From Serinus canaria (taxonomy: Eukaryota > Chordata > Aves > Passeriformes > Fringillidae), in contig NC_066327.1 of NCBI RefSeq assembly GCF_022539315.1, forward strand, positions 124,001 through 188,000: DNA of 64,000 bases. The letters are read 5' to 3'. The notes under the pieces are model-generated. The model made no database searches. It saw nothing but the letters and a program-made list of their open reading frames with translations, and was not told the DNA's origin. The translations under genes and the position numbers were made by a program. Within the stretch, counting starts at the first letter, position 1. Each line of letters starts with the position of its first letter. Positions 11,088 through 24,318 of this stretch are shown one piece after another.

Positions 11088-14000
11088 GATTTAGTTGAGA
11101 AACTTGAACAACCTCTTTTTGGTGTAAAATAAAATAAGAAAGGGAAAATATCACAGTTATTTTAGTTACGTAACAAGTTTCTGAAATATAATATAATTGG
11201 TGGCAGAACAGCCCCCATTTTTGCAAAAACTAGAACTAAAAAAAATCCAACCAAACTTGCTGTGTTTTTTATTATCATTAGATTCTTCTTTTAATTTTAA
11301 AATTTATCATGTAGTACCTTAATAAGCGTGCATGTGCGTGTGTGTGTGTGTGTGTGTGTGGTGGGTGTGTGTGTGTGTGTGAAAGCCAGGAGAGTAGGTA
11401 GAAAAACCTGGTAACTTCTGGGGAGAATTCTGTCAACATTCCAATTGTCCTTAGACTTAATTCAGTCTGTTTTCTGTTGCTTCTTCTCTGAAGTTAGACT
11501 TGTTTTGCTGTATATTGGTAAAGACTGCATGAAGGGAAAACCTTCGCAGAGTAGAAACCTTTTTATATTATTCTTTTTCTTGTGGAGTAGTTTGAAATGG
11601 TGTTGTCTTATTTCAAAAGAACTGAAATAATTAAAAATTTAACATTTGAGATTTCTGACTTCTGCATGTTTGCTTGGCCTTGTCAATTCAGAGGTGCTCC
11701 AAACCTGCTGTCTGAGCAGTGATGGTGTAACTCTGGGGAACTAACTCTTGGGCAGAAAAGTCTGAACCTGAGCTCAGAACTGACTGGCATTAGCCCCTCC
11801 TCTCCTTTGACAAAAAGCATTTTAAATGATCCACCATAAATGATCCATAATGTTTTGTTGAAGAGAATCTGAAAATTATTGCCATAAGTCCATATGCCAT
11901 TGAATCATTATGAGTGACATGCAGGTTTCTATAGAAATAGTCCAGAACTTTCACTGCAAGTTCAACCCATCGCCAGTATCTGCTGCACTGACAGCTGTGA
12001 TTGCTCACACGTGGGGTTTTGTTTTTTCATGAAAACATGGGAAAAGCTGTTTTTATGGAAATGACAAGACTGGCATGATTTGTGTGGGCTTTTTGGAGAT
12101 AAGAGATGAAAGCAGAGCAAAAGGAGAAAAAAAAAAGACATTCATGCCAAATTAGATTTCCTTTCTGTGGTGCACAGCTTTAGGCAGTGCTTTTACAGGA
12201 TTTTAGTTTCAGGTGTGTGCAACTTCTCAGTGTATATCCTTACTAGCTGGGCTTCAGGATGGCATTGCTCCTGCCTAAATCCTCCTGTGTTCAGACTTAG
12301 GTTTATATACAGTGTAAGATAAGCACAAGCCAAAGTTGGCAAATAGGCTCTTCAGGTTATCTGTGAGCAGATGTTCTCCAGCTTCTACAGGCAGGCAGAG
12401 CTGCAGTGTGACTTCAAGTCCCTACTGACAAAGCTGAATTTGGTGTAAGATGAGCTAGCCCTCGAAGCTATGAGCATCAGCTCTTAAAGGAATGAATGGA
12501 AATATTCTGAATGTTCTTTCCTTTCCTGCTATTTCTGGTTTTCCCTTGTAAAAGTGCCTCACTTTGACTGTTTAATGATCAAAGGAAAAAGGTATTTGAA
12601 AATTACCATCCTGCTGTTTTTAGACTGCTATAACACCTGAATGTTAGTTCTCTTAGCAATTAAAATATAGTTGTCTGTGGACAGTAAAACACCTCTGGTC
12701 ATTTAGCAGAACTTGTGGTTAGTTGCAGATTTTAAGAATATATTTTGAAGTTCGTAGTATTTGATATCAAAGTAAAAGGCTGGTTTTAGGTGTCCCTAGA
12801 AACTAAACGAGTTATTTTTAGAACACTAAATTTTGTCCACTTTCATATTAAATCCACTTTAAATAAAACATCCACATCCACTGTGAATTTTGCATACAGC
12901 ATTTTGAAAGGAACTGTTTTTCTGATGATCACATATAATTCATTGGCACTGTAAGAAGCATCTCAATTTGAAAATTGCCACAGATGAACTTTTCTTGTTT
13001 ACTGCCATTTGAGTTTAATACAGAAGGAGAGCTAATGCCTTTAAGTAAGGTTGTACTGTGTTTTGCTTGTTCAGTGGGGTTATAGGTAGAACATGTAGCA
13101 AATGCTCCCAGCACACTCGTGCTGCCCCTGCATATTCAGCTGTAACTACGTGGAGAGGTGTGTGCAGCAAGGAAACTTGCACAGTGAGTATCAGTGACTG
13201 TTCCTTGAAACCTTCCATCATTTCTTTTAGTTTGGAAAATGGGAAATAAAAAACTTAAAGAATTCCAAAGTACTTAAAATATCAGAATACTGTGAAACAC
13301 AGTACCTTAATACCAATTGTTATTAAACTGGCTCTCCATTACATAATGTGCAGCTTGGGCATGGAGGGAAGTGGAATAAAGGAACATTATCAGGCCTGGA
13401 GCACAGGCCCTGAGACCAAATGGTACTGGAGTAGCAGGTCCTTATAGCATGGTGGGGAGATAATGATAGATGAGTGAAAACCTGTGTAATTAGTAAGAAA
13501 TTCTTACATACAGAAACAATTAATAATCTTTCATTTTCTGTAAGAAATTGAAAAATGAAAGGCTGGTACTACTGGTGACTTGTGGAAAACTTCTAGTGTC
13601 CTAGAGCTGTTAACATACTGAATTTTGATGAACCATAATATTTACGGAGCTGCTCCATTTACACTGAGAAACAGGGGTTAATCAACCCCCTTGTTACATG
13701 GAAAACAAGAACTGTGGGACTATTAACCAAGGAATTAATAAGAAATCTAATTGCTTCAAAAGTCTGCCTGAATGCCAGCCACACATGCAGTGGATGTACC
13801 ATGTGGTACATCCTCCTAATAATCTAAAACTAGCAGACCATCTCTTTAAGACACAAAAGGAACTTTTATGTGTTAATAGGAAATTTTTCTTAAGTAGCCC
13901 AGAGTTTAAATGCAGTGTTGTTCCCCTTCACACCAGACAGACTGCCTGACCCTGGCTCTCTGCAAGGGCTGCTAAGTGATGCTGTTTGCCTGTGTTCCCC

Positions 14001-17000
14001 CACTTCAGATAACAGCTTCATCCCAAAGGGAACAAGGACATGTAAATTATGCAGAGAATGTTAACAAGAAAGATTCATCTAAAAATATCACCCTAAGGGC
14101 TTCTATAGACATAAAAAATAACCAGCTGGGTCTTCAGGCAATGTAAAACAGGGGTGCTTACATCATTGTTGTGTTGCTGTAGCAAATTAGCTGTAAATGT
14201 GGTCCCTAAAACTGACTTACACATTTTCTGGTGCATTTTTTTCTGCTTTCAAATGTCAAAGACCAGAAAAACCTGTAACACTATTTCGTGCATGTACAGA
14301 AGAATTTAAGAGGAAACACAGAACTGCAAAGGAAACCCAAGTGTGTTGTTTTTTTTTTTCTTTCCTACATAAACGTTTCTATATACTACTGCTGAAAATA
14401 CTTAATTTTCTGGCTCTCAGCACAAAGTAAAGTTGCATACATATAGAAAACCATATTTACTTGGAATTTCTTCTTTGTTTTAAAGGTTAATTTTTTTCTG
14501 ATTAAATGTATCTTCTGTGTCCTTGCTCTGTCAATGTATATTAGAAGGAGCATTGAAATAGCTGGTTTAGTGTTTCCTCTGACAAAACAATTAAATCTTT
14601 TAAAATTAAACACTGATTGGTCCAGGAAGTCTGAGTAAAATTGAATTGGAAGATGTTGAAGTGTACAAAGCAAGGCTTAGTCCAGCCTTCAAGAGAAACT
14701 GTAAATGTATTTTTGTACTGCAGATTTTATGCAGTGGTTCCAGACCTATTAGGAATGTATAAACTGCAATTGTTTTGATAATGTTCCCTCTGCCTAATCT
14801 TCTTCAATCCAGGTAAATTATACAGTACATTAGCTGTGTATTTTTGATGTATAAAAATTGCTTTCATAGCCGCTAGTGATAATCTTAGGGATGCCATCCA
14901 TTCAGGTTTTGAATAGTCCCCTATTTTAATTAAAGAGATATTTGATACATGGCGGGAAGTCTCTACCTCCTCCTACTCTCTCATCTTTTCAGGAGTTTCC
15001 AGTGGTGTGACCTCAGACTGGACCTCTCTCTCAAGCTATTCAAGACTGCATAAGGTATGAGTAGCACTGATGAATTTACCTTGCTTGCAGAAGAAAGGCT
15101 GCTAAATCCCTCTATTGACTTTAAGTTGGGAAGAAATATTAACAGTGAGATAGGGTTGAGGTTTTTTGGTTTGGCTTTTCTTTGAGCTGATTTATCCCAC
15201 ACTATATGGTGAATCTTCAGTGAATATTTATGTATTGCTTTCAGATGAACACTATGTTCTAATACAGCATCATACCAAGAAGAGTGATGCACATCATCTA
15301 CATCTCTAAAGTGATGAGGACTTTTTAAACAGGCCTGTACCTGTTGGCCGCTATTGCTTCTGCATGCAAAACAGCCATTTGTTTTCCCTGCCAAATGCCA
15401 ACTTAAGCCATCTTGTTTTATTCTCAAAACATCTTGTATAGACAAAATAAAAATTGCCAGCTTTGCTGGATTTGTAAGAGGAGCACAGTACTTTGTGACA
15501 GTTTATTGGCCAAATGTTTTTTGCAAGAACCAGTGGACAAAAGTTTTAGATTTATAAATATGAGCTCTGTACTGGTTATGTTACTGGAACAGCACTCATA
15601 TTTAAATACTTAGAACTCTCTGTAGGTAGAGTTATTTGGATCATTCGCACTTACTTATCTGTTTTCCATGGGTACTTCAACACTGCTTAGATTCTTCCCT
15701 TCTCTTTCAATCCTATGCTCATCATTTTCTCATCTGCTGCCCCATCACTTACCACAGGCTGTTGTCAAAATTGCATTTCTGTTAGCACTTTCTTTCCTTT
15801 TTCCAGTCTCTAGCAGTTACAGGCATTTCTTGCTGGTACTGGGGAAGTGTGGAGGACAGGGAACATCAGCTTTTTCATGACTTAGTAAGCTTTCTCTGTG
15901 TCTGGGACCACAAATACTGTATGTTACAGAATGAGGTGATGCTGAGCCTTAGTGGAAAAGTGCACAGAAAAATATCTCATGTAGTTGTGTTGGAAACCTA
16001 AAGCAGCAATATTTTGACTGTGTAATATGATACAACTTTTTATTTTATGAAATATGCTGTATAATTTTGCTTTATTACTGAACTGTTTACCAGATCTGCC
16101 ACTAGAGTGAATTAAAGAAGTTAAATTTTTAATTGTCTAAAAACATATGCAGTTGTTTAAGACTAATTCTATTAGCTTTTAAACATAGTAGTTCATAAAA
16201 AAAAGAAAAAGTGGGGGAAAAAAAGACAGAAGTTACTTGATTAGTTCAGCTGTTCTGAAATCTTTCTGGAGTACTTTTCCCTTTGATTCTTTGCTGTAGA
16301 GGGCTGCACAGAAGGAATCAGTTTAAGACCAAATTTTTGGGAATCCTTCAAGAGTTCATGTGCCTGGTTCCTCTCTAACTTAAGGGTAGATAAGCACAAC
16401 CTCTAGAGTAATGCTGAAAACCCAAAGCCATGAAACTTCTAAGAACAAAAGTGCATTTACCATTAAAATGAATAAGAACTATGGTCTTATATGAGCTACA
16501 GGCTCTTAATTTATGAAAATATTATTGCTATCTTTGCTAACAGTTGGGAAGAACGATCAGATTGCATCCAGTTACAAAAGAGAGAACTCAGTCTGCATGC
16601 TACAGAAAAGTTAGCTGCCCTGTCCTCCATACTGCTGCAGACATAGAAAGCCTTTTGCTTCCCAGAACACTGTACTTTTAAAAACATAAAGCTATCACAT
16701 GCTCCCAAGGAAAAAGAGTTTTTTAGAAATAAACTTACAATTTTTGATGAAATGCTGCTTTCTCTGATGAAAAAAGTCTGTTACATGACAGACTTGGGAT
16801 AGCAGCGGAGTTCAGAGCTGAAAGGGATTTTGATAATTTTTTTTCCTTTCCTGTATGTTGCTGGGTTTGCCTTGCTGTGGCTGAACTCCTAACTTAATTC
16901 CCCTATTACGAAGCCTTTTGTAACCATAAATGGTAAGGTATGAAAGAGCACTGTCCTTTTGGAAATTAATTGCTGGAAACCAGGAAGTTACAATTCTAAG

Positions 17001-18642
17001 ACTGAGGTTTCTCATACACTAGAGCTCCTTTACAATGCATTCTCGTGGATTTGTGTTAAACTAGGGGCCCACTCCATTTGTACAAGCCTTTTAGTTTAGA
17101 AATCTGATAGATCCTTTGGGTAAGATTTATGGAATTGAACTGTATTGATGACCAGTGGTATTGATTCTTAATAACATGAGCCATTACCAGCTGTGTGGGA
17201 ATGCTTTATTGCCACTATTTTCAGTGAGTTTGGATGCAAGAGGTGCTACAATTCTGACTGTACATCAGAGCCTTACAGATAAGGACATCCATCATGCCAT
17301 AGGTGCATTAGTGTCTAGCATGTTCCTCTAGCTAAAAAGCCAAGCCTATTCCTGGGACATATAAACAGATAACTCCTAGCACAGAGCTTCAGAAAACAGA
17401 TTTATTTTTTTTTTGGAAACTCTATTATTGGGAGTCTAAAGAAGTTTAAATGAGTTAATCCAGTAGAATCATTAGGCGAGAACTGTTAGCAAGGGTAGGG
17501 TATTTGCCCCTCCTTCTTTAGGTATCTCATAATTAGCTGTTTCAGTTTAAACTGTTCTTCTAAACTTGCTTTAAGATTTGAAGTTGACAAGCTCAGAATG
17601 TTCATGCTGTCTAAAGATAACTGATTAATCTCCTTCAGTAGGACCCTTCTGTATTATTACCGATGCAGAAGAGAGCACACAAAGCTAACCTGGATTTAGA
17701 TAACTGATAGACATTTACATCTAAGTAAGAGGAAGTCTGCTACTGTCATCTAGATTGGAAATACTTATGATCATAGTAATTTGTAGTACTTGCGAAGTAA
17801 TATAAAGAAATTTTAGAAATTACATTTGAAGTTTGGAAAAAAGAGTCTTACGAAAAAAAAGTTTTTTCTGGATAAAACAGGATCTGGTTGAGTGGAGTTT
17901 TTATCATTTTTAATGCTTAGTAATCAAGACTGGATATTTCAAAGAGGCAGTCCCTGCTTGCTCAAGGAATAGTCAGGCTTTTAATGAGGAATTCATTGTA
18001 AGTGATTTTTGGGTTCTGTGATTCTGGGTTCAAAGTAGAATACAAGGTAACCTGTGCTGAATGAAATTAATGAGTCTTCAAAGTGAAGGTTTGTCCTCTG
18101 TCTCTTCTCTGTGTACGCCTTAACCCAAACGGCCAAAATTGGTTTCATTTCAGGGATAATTGCCCATAATTCTTTTAAAAAAGAGCAATGCCTCTACTTG
18201 GAAAATCATGCCATATCTGTAAATTACTGTAGTAGCTGCACTCAAAATTGCCAGCCTCCAGAACTGCAAGTAGCTATCTGAAAAATAAAAGGAAATAAGA
18301 TATATTTCTGGGGATTTATTTTCCCGGTAGACTGATAATGGAAGAAAAATCATGTGAGAGAAGACATGTGGCTCTGGAAGAGACATTGTGTAAATATAAG
18401 CATACAAGGATTGTAGCTTTTGCTTTGCAAATAAAAGTTTGAGGAGACTGTAAACATTTTGGCAATGGCAGGGAACTGAAGCTTCTGGTGTTTATTTGCT
18501 GTACTGCTCTGCAGTGAGTACTCGCTGTTGTCCCTTGGGCACCATCTGTATTGCAGAATGCTTTGTTCCAGCCTCTTCTGCTCCTCATGGCTGGCTGTTG
18601 CAGGGCCATATTCATCCAGAGAGAGTTTAAGCCTCCCAAGGA
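11088..18642. other. Long non-coding stretch, KCNMB1 5' side
   Basis: About 7.5 kb with no supportable gene. It should contain the KCNMB1 promoter and any 5' UTR exon, but no CpG island or strong core promoter is visible. The longest open frame (14981-15445, minus, 154 codons) has no recognisable domain and is treated as chance. Confidence 0.55.
11327..11381. repeat. (GT)n microsatellite
   Basis: Interrupted run of TG dinucleotides with a central gtggtgggtg interruption, about 240 bases upstream of the KCNMB1 start codon. Confidence 0.95.
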
Positions 18643-18731
18643 ATCCATCTGACTTTGCTGGGATGCTGAAATTTCAAGAAAGTCTGGTCAAACCAGACTT
18701 TCTCGAAATTTTAGCATCCCAGCAAATGGAT
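18643..18731. repeat. Long near-perfect inverted repeat (hairpin)
   Basis: Two 35-base arms (18654-18688 and 18692-18726) are reverse complements with only two mismatches, separated by a 3-base loop (caa). Beyond a 6-base bulge the pairing resumes for five bases (18643-18647 with 18727-18731). Function is unknown; it may be a hairpin RNA, a small palindromic element or the scar of a template switch. Confidence 0.9.
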
Positions 18732-18913
18732 GTTTCAGTAGCCAGACCCACAGGCTACTGAACAATTTGTTCTTGTGATGTCACATGAATCAAACTTAGT
18801 GTTTGCAGGTGACCTGTTCCACATTAGGCTGCCCTGTGTAACAGGGGGTTCTTGCTGGAAATCTGAGTCAGATTATACAAATAATGTCTGCAGTCAAACA
18901 GAAGTTATATGAA

Positions 18914-18948
18914 TTTGCAAACTCTGAACTCCTTTCAGAGTTTGCAAA
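18914..18948. repeat. Perfect 15-bp inverted repeat
   Basis: Arms tttgcaaactctgaa and its exact reverse complement are separated by ctcct, and an A-rich run follows. It lies about 190 bases from the larger hairpin. Confidence 0.9.
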
Positions 18949-20064
18949 TAAAAAAAAAAGTTCAGATGTTAGTAGGGGGAAAGGGAAAAAAATAAAGAAG
19001 CTGTATCTTTCGGTTGCTCAGAACTCCTTATTCAGTTCTTTTAAGCTGATCATCCATAAGTATTGTTTTCCATTAGGGCATAAGAAAAATTCACTGGCTA
19101 TGAGATAAAGACAATTTAATAAATATTGTTGTTTTATTTCCAGGACTCTCTAATGCTTCTAAAGAATCACTGAGCTGTGAAATGAGCACAGTTTTTTGTG
19201 TCTTCAGAGAACCCTGCAAAGTGATTAGCTCCCCCTTCCTAACTGAAACATATGCATAGTGTAGTACATTGTCATATTTAATGGTCTTCATAAAAATAAA
19301 CTTGAACAAGGAACAGTAACATATTGAAAATTATATGAGTTAGGAGCACAAGATCCTAAATGCTGGCATGCCTACATCAAACAGAGGCAAACTTGAGGGC
19401 TTGCTGCTTCCTTTAAAGTAGCTACATTAACAGACTGTCTGCTGGATTTGCTGTTAATTCACCAATTTCATGAGCGTTGAGTGTCCTCAGAACATTTTTA
19501 CACAGATACTTTACCATGAATTTTGAATGGTTTGTTTAGCTTCCAGCTCCATAGCATGGTGGTTGTGAAGTTCTGATGACTCCCTGAGTGGAAGGTAGTG
19601 GAAGGCTGTTCTGTGGTGAGCCTCCCCTAGACATGTCATACCTGGAGTAAAGGAAAATTCCTGTTATTCCTCTTCAAAGTCAAGGAGAACTCTCTAATTA
19701 CTGTGTCTTGAAAGTGAAGTTAGGATTCTTAACTGCTGAATCCAACTGTCTGTGGGGACACACTGCTTTCAGAGAAAAGGGGCATGGTTTTCACTCAGAG
19801 AGTAAGTGCATATGTGCTTTCTCAGTATGTGTAATCAGTTCTTAATAATGTTGTTCCAGGTAGAGAAGCCCTTTAAAAAAAAATAAATTCTAACCACAAT
19901 CACAAGAAACCCCAGCCCACAAAACTCATAAAACCAAACAAACTCACAACACAAAGTGAACTTAAACTGTGGATTTAGAAGTATTACACAATATTATTCT
20001 TTATTCTTGTTTTATTAGATGGGCACAAAACGATAACTCCTTTGCCTAGCAAGGGAGAGGTGAT
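18949..20064. other. Non-coding stretch
   Basis: No gene or mobile element recognised. Confidence 0.6.
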
Positions 20065-20068
20065 CAGT

Positions 20069-21298
20069 TGTGGGAAATGATGCTCACTTTAAAAATTTCA
20101 AAGGTTTATTAAACCTTAACAAAATACAACAAATTACTGAATAAGAAAAAAATTACAGCACCGAGAGCATGGAATTAAACCTCCATGTGCTCGTCTACAA
20201 AATGGATGCTCCACCTTTTGTACCCTGGCCCCTCCCAAAGTCTTGTCAGTCAACTCCTTATCTGCCATCCATTGGTGGAGATCACTTTCTTGCAACTTCA
20301 TTGGAGGTGAGCTGTTGCTATGCTGCATCTCCTAGTAACAAGCCTGCCCTCCCCTGAAGTGCCCTGGCTATCATGGCCGTCCAGTGACAACAATACCAGG
20401 AGAATGGAAAAAGGACTATGGGGAGAACAGATCACAGTAATGTGGAAAATAGGTATGATTCATGCTGACAAAATTGAAACAGTAATCAATATTGATACAG
20501 TATTAATATTTGGGAATAATAAAATAGTTTAAAAGGTGCAAATGCCAAGAAAGAAAGAGAGAGGAGGGGGTACCATCCCCCCCCCTTCCCTCTAGATATT
20601 TCAAGCAGGAAGGAGCAAGAGATAACAGTTACTAAAAATTATCAGAGAAGAAGGAAAAACTGGTTAGGTTTCAAGGATATGTTAATTATATGAGATTTAT
20701 TGCTTTGATGCTTGGAACATGGTATTATGTTAGTTTTGGCTTACATTATACTAGCTTGGCTTACATTATACTAGCTTGGTGCGCATGTATAACCCAAAGG
20801 TGAATTAAAGGACAATGAGGAAGAGGAGAGGCCTTCATCAAGAGTATGACCCCCAAAGAGCATTGCGACCACCTAAAAGTGGTGGAGCATGCATGGTTAA
20901 TGTGGTGATAGGCTGGAGATATAAGTGTGATGAATCGAAAATGGGAGGAGATGGCTTCAACAGATAAGATAAAAGGAGAAATTTCTGTTTGGTACATTTG
21001 AATGTGAGGTGGTGGGGGGGTCCAAGGACCTTGCATTCCGTACCCCGCGGTAATCTTTTTTGTTTATGCGCTATTATTGGAACCAAATTATCATTTATTT
21101 TGACCAAATTGTATCCGATTTTGTATATCCTAAGCTACTCAATTAAAATTGCTGCTACTTTAAATTTTGTTTGGCTTTTTTGATGGAGGGATAATTGGGC
21201 AAACATAACAGTAACATAACTATACATCTATAAAACTTCTCTGGACTTACACATAATATTAATCCCTTAATTGTGAGAACCATTACCCATCTATAACC
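20069..21298 (-). mobile_element. ERV1-type solo LTR (family A, copy 2), interrupted
   Basis: Minus-strand copy of the LTR seen at 4751-5298. Read on plus it starts tgtgggaaatgatgctcac and passes through ggtttattaaacc (inverted poly(A) signal region) and ggcccctcccaaagtct. The homology resumes at 21211 (gtaacataactatacatct) after a 770-bp nested insert and ends at ...ctataacc. The 4-bp duplication CAGT flanks the whole (20065-20068, 21299-21302). The minus-strand first base appears changed, GG instead of TG. Confidence 0.82.
20441..21210. mobile_element. LTR-like element nested in the ERV1 LTR
   Basis: Begins TGTGGAAAAT and ends ATAACA, giving TG...CA termini, flanked by a 4-bp duplication GTAA (20437-20440, 21211-21214). 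The surrounding LTR sequence joins cleanly across it when compared with the uninterrupted copy at 4751-5298. It contains a tandem duplication of about 22 bp around 20738-20780 and a C-run near 20577. Its orientation and family were not settled. Confidence 0.72.
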
Positions 21299-21302
21299 CA
21301 GT

Positions 21303-21664
21303 CAACTGGCTTTGGAGAGTTTCTGCTCTGTTCTCTGCCTAGATTGTAGTCAGAAGTACAAGGGAGGCATTGGGGTTGCTCCAAGACCACGTTCTCTTCC
21401 ACCTTAGTCCTTTTTATCTGCCACTGTGACTTGTGCTATCTCACTGTTACATGCTGAGCTGTATCGAAAGTAGCAGGCAAACCTGAATAGCAAATTTTCT
21501 GCATAGTCAGAAACTGGGGTTGTCTGATTTGGTCTGAGGGTATATCTCAGTCATGTAATATGTATTGTTGGAAACAATATAACTTTTAAATTTTTGTCTC
21601 TCCAGTTAGGCTTGAGTTGACTTTGCCTTGGGGAAAGGAATTTTCTTTAGTTTTTTCAGGAGAT
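21303..21664. other. Non-coding stretch
   Basis: Nothing recognised between the LTR blocks. Confidence 0.5.
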
Positions 21665-22125
21665 GTAGAATCACTCTAAGGAGATGGGCTTAACATATCA
21701 ACACAATGGGAGTAACCCAAAGATACCCAGAAAGATAAAAGACCATAAATGGAACATCAGTGGAACATCAGAGGCTATCTACAAATATCTACTCACAGAT
21801 GCTCCCTCTGGAAGAGAGTTGGAGACATCTGGTCTAGAAAAGACTAATAAGAAAATCGAATAATGAAGATCTAATTAACATCGGAGACAAAAATATTTGG
21901 ATCCAATGGGAAACTGAATATTGAGGGTTGCTCAGCTCTGGACCAATGAACTTTGAAACAGCTCATCTCTATGGGTTTTGGCTATATAAAATTTAGGGGG
22001 AAATCCTGCAAAAAAAAAAAGTATGCTTGAAATATTTTCTTTGGCACATCTTGGCCAGAAAATAAACTAATGCCTGATTCTCTATAATTTCAAATACAGT
22101 GCTAGAGTGTTTTATTTTCTCCCCA
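21665..22125 (+). mobile_element. LTR with TATA box and poly(A) signal
   Basis: Plus-strand LTR judged from ordered signals: ggctatataaaattt (TATA, about 21981-21990), AATAAA at 22061-22066, then a U5-like tail ending ccccca-like at 22125. TGGTGACAG follows a few bases later at 22131, resembling the start of a tRNA-Trp primer binding site. The 5' boundary is approximate and I found no convincing target duplication, so some internal sequence may follow. Confidence 0.6.
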
Positions 22126-22139
22126 ATTTTTGGTGACAG

Positions 22140-23583
22140 TAGTGTTCAACAGTTCAGGAATTAGAATTTGTGTCTATAACAGTGGTCCATTGATCCAAAT
22201 CCTCTCAAAACGTAGCACTGAGTTCATTCAATGCTTTTCAATTCATTTCAATGCTTTTGACTTCTCAGATCATCAGAGAGGTAACAGTCTTGAGATTCCC
22301 TCCCAGATCTGCTGCTGCTGTAGTTCCTAGATGTGTTTTGGCTCTTAATAGAGTTGTCAAGGAATAAAGTAGCTCTGAGCATTTTTCCCCTATCAGTTTT
22401 TGATTGAGAAGTTCAAGTCTGGTAGAATGTGTACCACTCCTCTTCCATGCTCTACATTATGATCAAAATGTAATATGAGAAATGTAGATTAATATGTCAT
22501 TAGTTGTCACATACATATGTTTCTCTAGGGGCAGTGGACATTCAGTTTCTAATTGCAGCTTGTTTTGTTGTTCAGCTCAATTGTTTCTGCTGTTTTCAAT
22601 AAAACAAATATGTTGAAAGCAAATTGTACCCTCATTAGGACTAATTAATAATTGACTTCTTTTAAAATAACTTCATGTGAGGCTTTGCATAGAACAATGA
22701 GCTGAAATTTTATTCAGCTGCAGACTTCATATCAAACATTTTGCAAAGAGAGCCAGATGCCATATAGAAGTGGTTCTGCAAACCATAGCATTTTCTTTGT
22801 GTTTTATGCTTTTCCAAATGTTACCTTTGTTCTTTATTCAGACTAGCAAAACTTGTGAAGTCTGGTAGGTTGCATCCTGCTGCCCTGGAAATCAGGGGAA
22901 GTAGGAGCTGAAAACATCATGTCTTAATACTGATTCTTATAACTTGTTTGCTGAAAAAATTCTGTTCTAGGATTCCTTTGATGATAAGACTTTAGTTAAC
23001 TGGGAGCAGAGACAGTGAGGGATCAGTTAGCTTTTCTGTGTTCTTTCAGATTACACAAGACTTTCGGCTTTTCATCACTATAGCTTTTTTAAACATTTAG
23101 TTAAAGCCAGTAAGACAAAAATAGATTGTGATCCAAATATGGTACTGGCAGTTCCCATCTAACAGTCAAGGCACAGTAGCTGGAGGAGGCCTGTATGAGT
23201 GAGACTGGAAGGGACACAGCTGTCAGGTGATGCTGTGTATCTGCAGTTCGGGCAATTTTGAAGTGGCAGGTTTTCCTGAGGAACACTGTAGTTCCCACAG
23301 CTTCCCCAGCCGTGGGTCATTTGTTGTGCTTTGTCTCATCTCCTCGTCATTCCTTGGGGCGGCAGAAAGAATGCAGATCCCACAATCAATTCTGTTGGCT
23401 GCTGTTTCGAGAGCAGTGGCAGATGCTACCCTCTGCAAAAAGGAGTTCTCTCCTGTTTGTAAAACAAAATATTGGTTTGCCTTCATTTAGAATTTTTTCT
23501 CTTGATTCAAAGTTTTATCTAACTTGAGATCAAATTAGGTGTACCCATTCTATCAGAAAGTGCATTCATTGCATAGGACTAAG
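22140..23583. other. Non-coding stretch
   Basis: No gene recognised. Overlapping short frames near 23223-23527 on both strands have no known domain. Confidence 0.5.
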
Positions 23584-24200
23584 TGACACACAGAGTAGAG
23601 GCTCCGCAACCAGCAAGGTTGTAAAGTAAATATGTTTGTTCAGCGCTGGGTACACAAGGGATTGCTCCACCACAAACGGGTGCACCTGCCGTGATGATTT
23701 ACCTGGTCTTTATACATAAAGATGTTACTTATTCAAGATAATTGCAAAAGAGCCTATACATACTCATAACCTTTCCCCGAAAAGACAAGTTTTATTATAA
23801 TGAGTTCTGGGAAATAATTTCCATAGTCCCCACCTTTGGCTTCTCCTGATTGCGCTGCATAGTGCCTTCTGGTGGTCGTGGGCCAGGGGCTGAAGAAGTA
23901 AGTTGAAGTGGGCTGAGAACTGATGAAGTAAGTTCCTCTTCTTCACACTGAACTTTTCACCTCCAATCTCACATGTACTCCTTGTATCCTTGGCATTTCT
24001 TCAGACCACAAAGCCAGTTTCGGCTGGTTTAAGATGCTCCAGGCAGCAGTGCTTGCTATTAACAGGAACTGTCCATAACAGAACTTCCTCGTCCCTTTTA
24101 TCATAAGAGAGCTTGCTTTGTTTGTTTGGGGTTTTTGTTTTGTTTCGTATCTAGACAAATATTGTTGCTTATTCTTTCTCGTTATGTATCAGCTGTGGAC
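23584..24200 (-). mobile_element. ERVK-like LTR (approximate)
   Basis: On the minus strand this block has a TATA-like tttatgtataaag (near 23711-23723), a downstream gcgctgaacaaaca R-like stretch and a terminal ...tgtgtgtca at 23584. The arrangement resembles passerine ERVK LTRs. I could not find a matching target duplication, so the right boundary is a guess. Confidence 0.5.
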
Positions 24201-24318
24201 CCAGCACTGAAAGGCACAAGGCAGGATGTAGAACTTCAAGGGGAATTTGAACTTGTCCTAGTGGTTGTTTTTGATCTGATCTTCACAATTGGATCATATG
24301 TTTGAATAAAAGAGAAAT

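Noticed and set aside
14981..15445. 154-codon minus-strand open frame
   Set aside because: No recognisable domain, no splice or coding signals, ordinary intronic composition; length is possible by chance in 64 kb.
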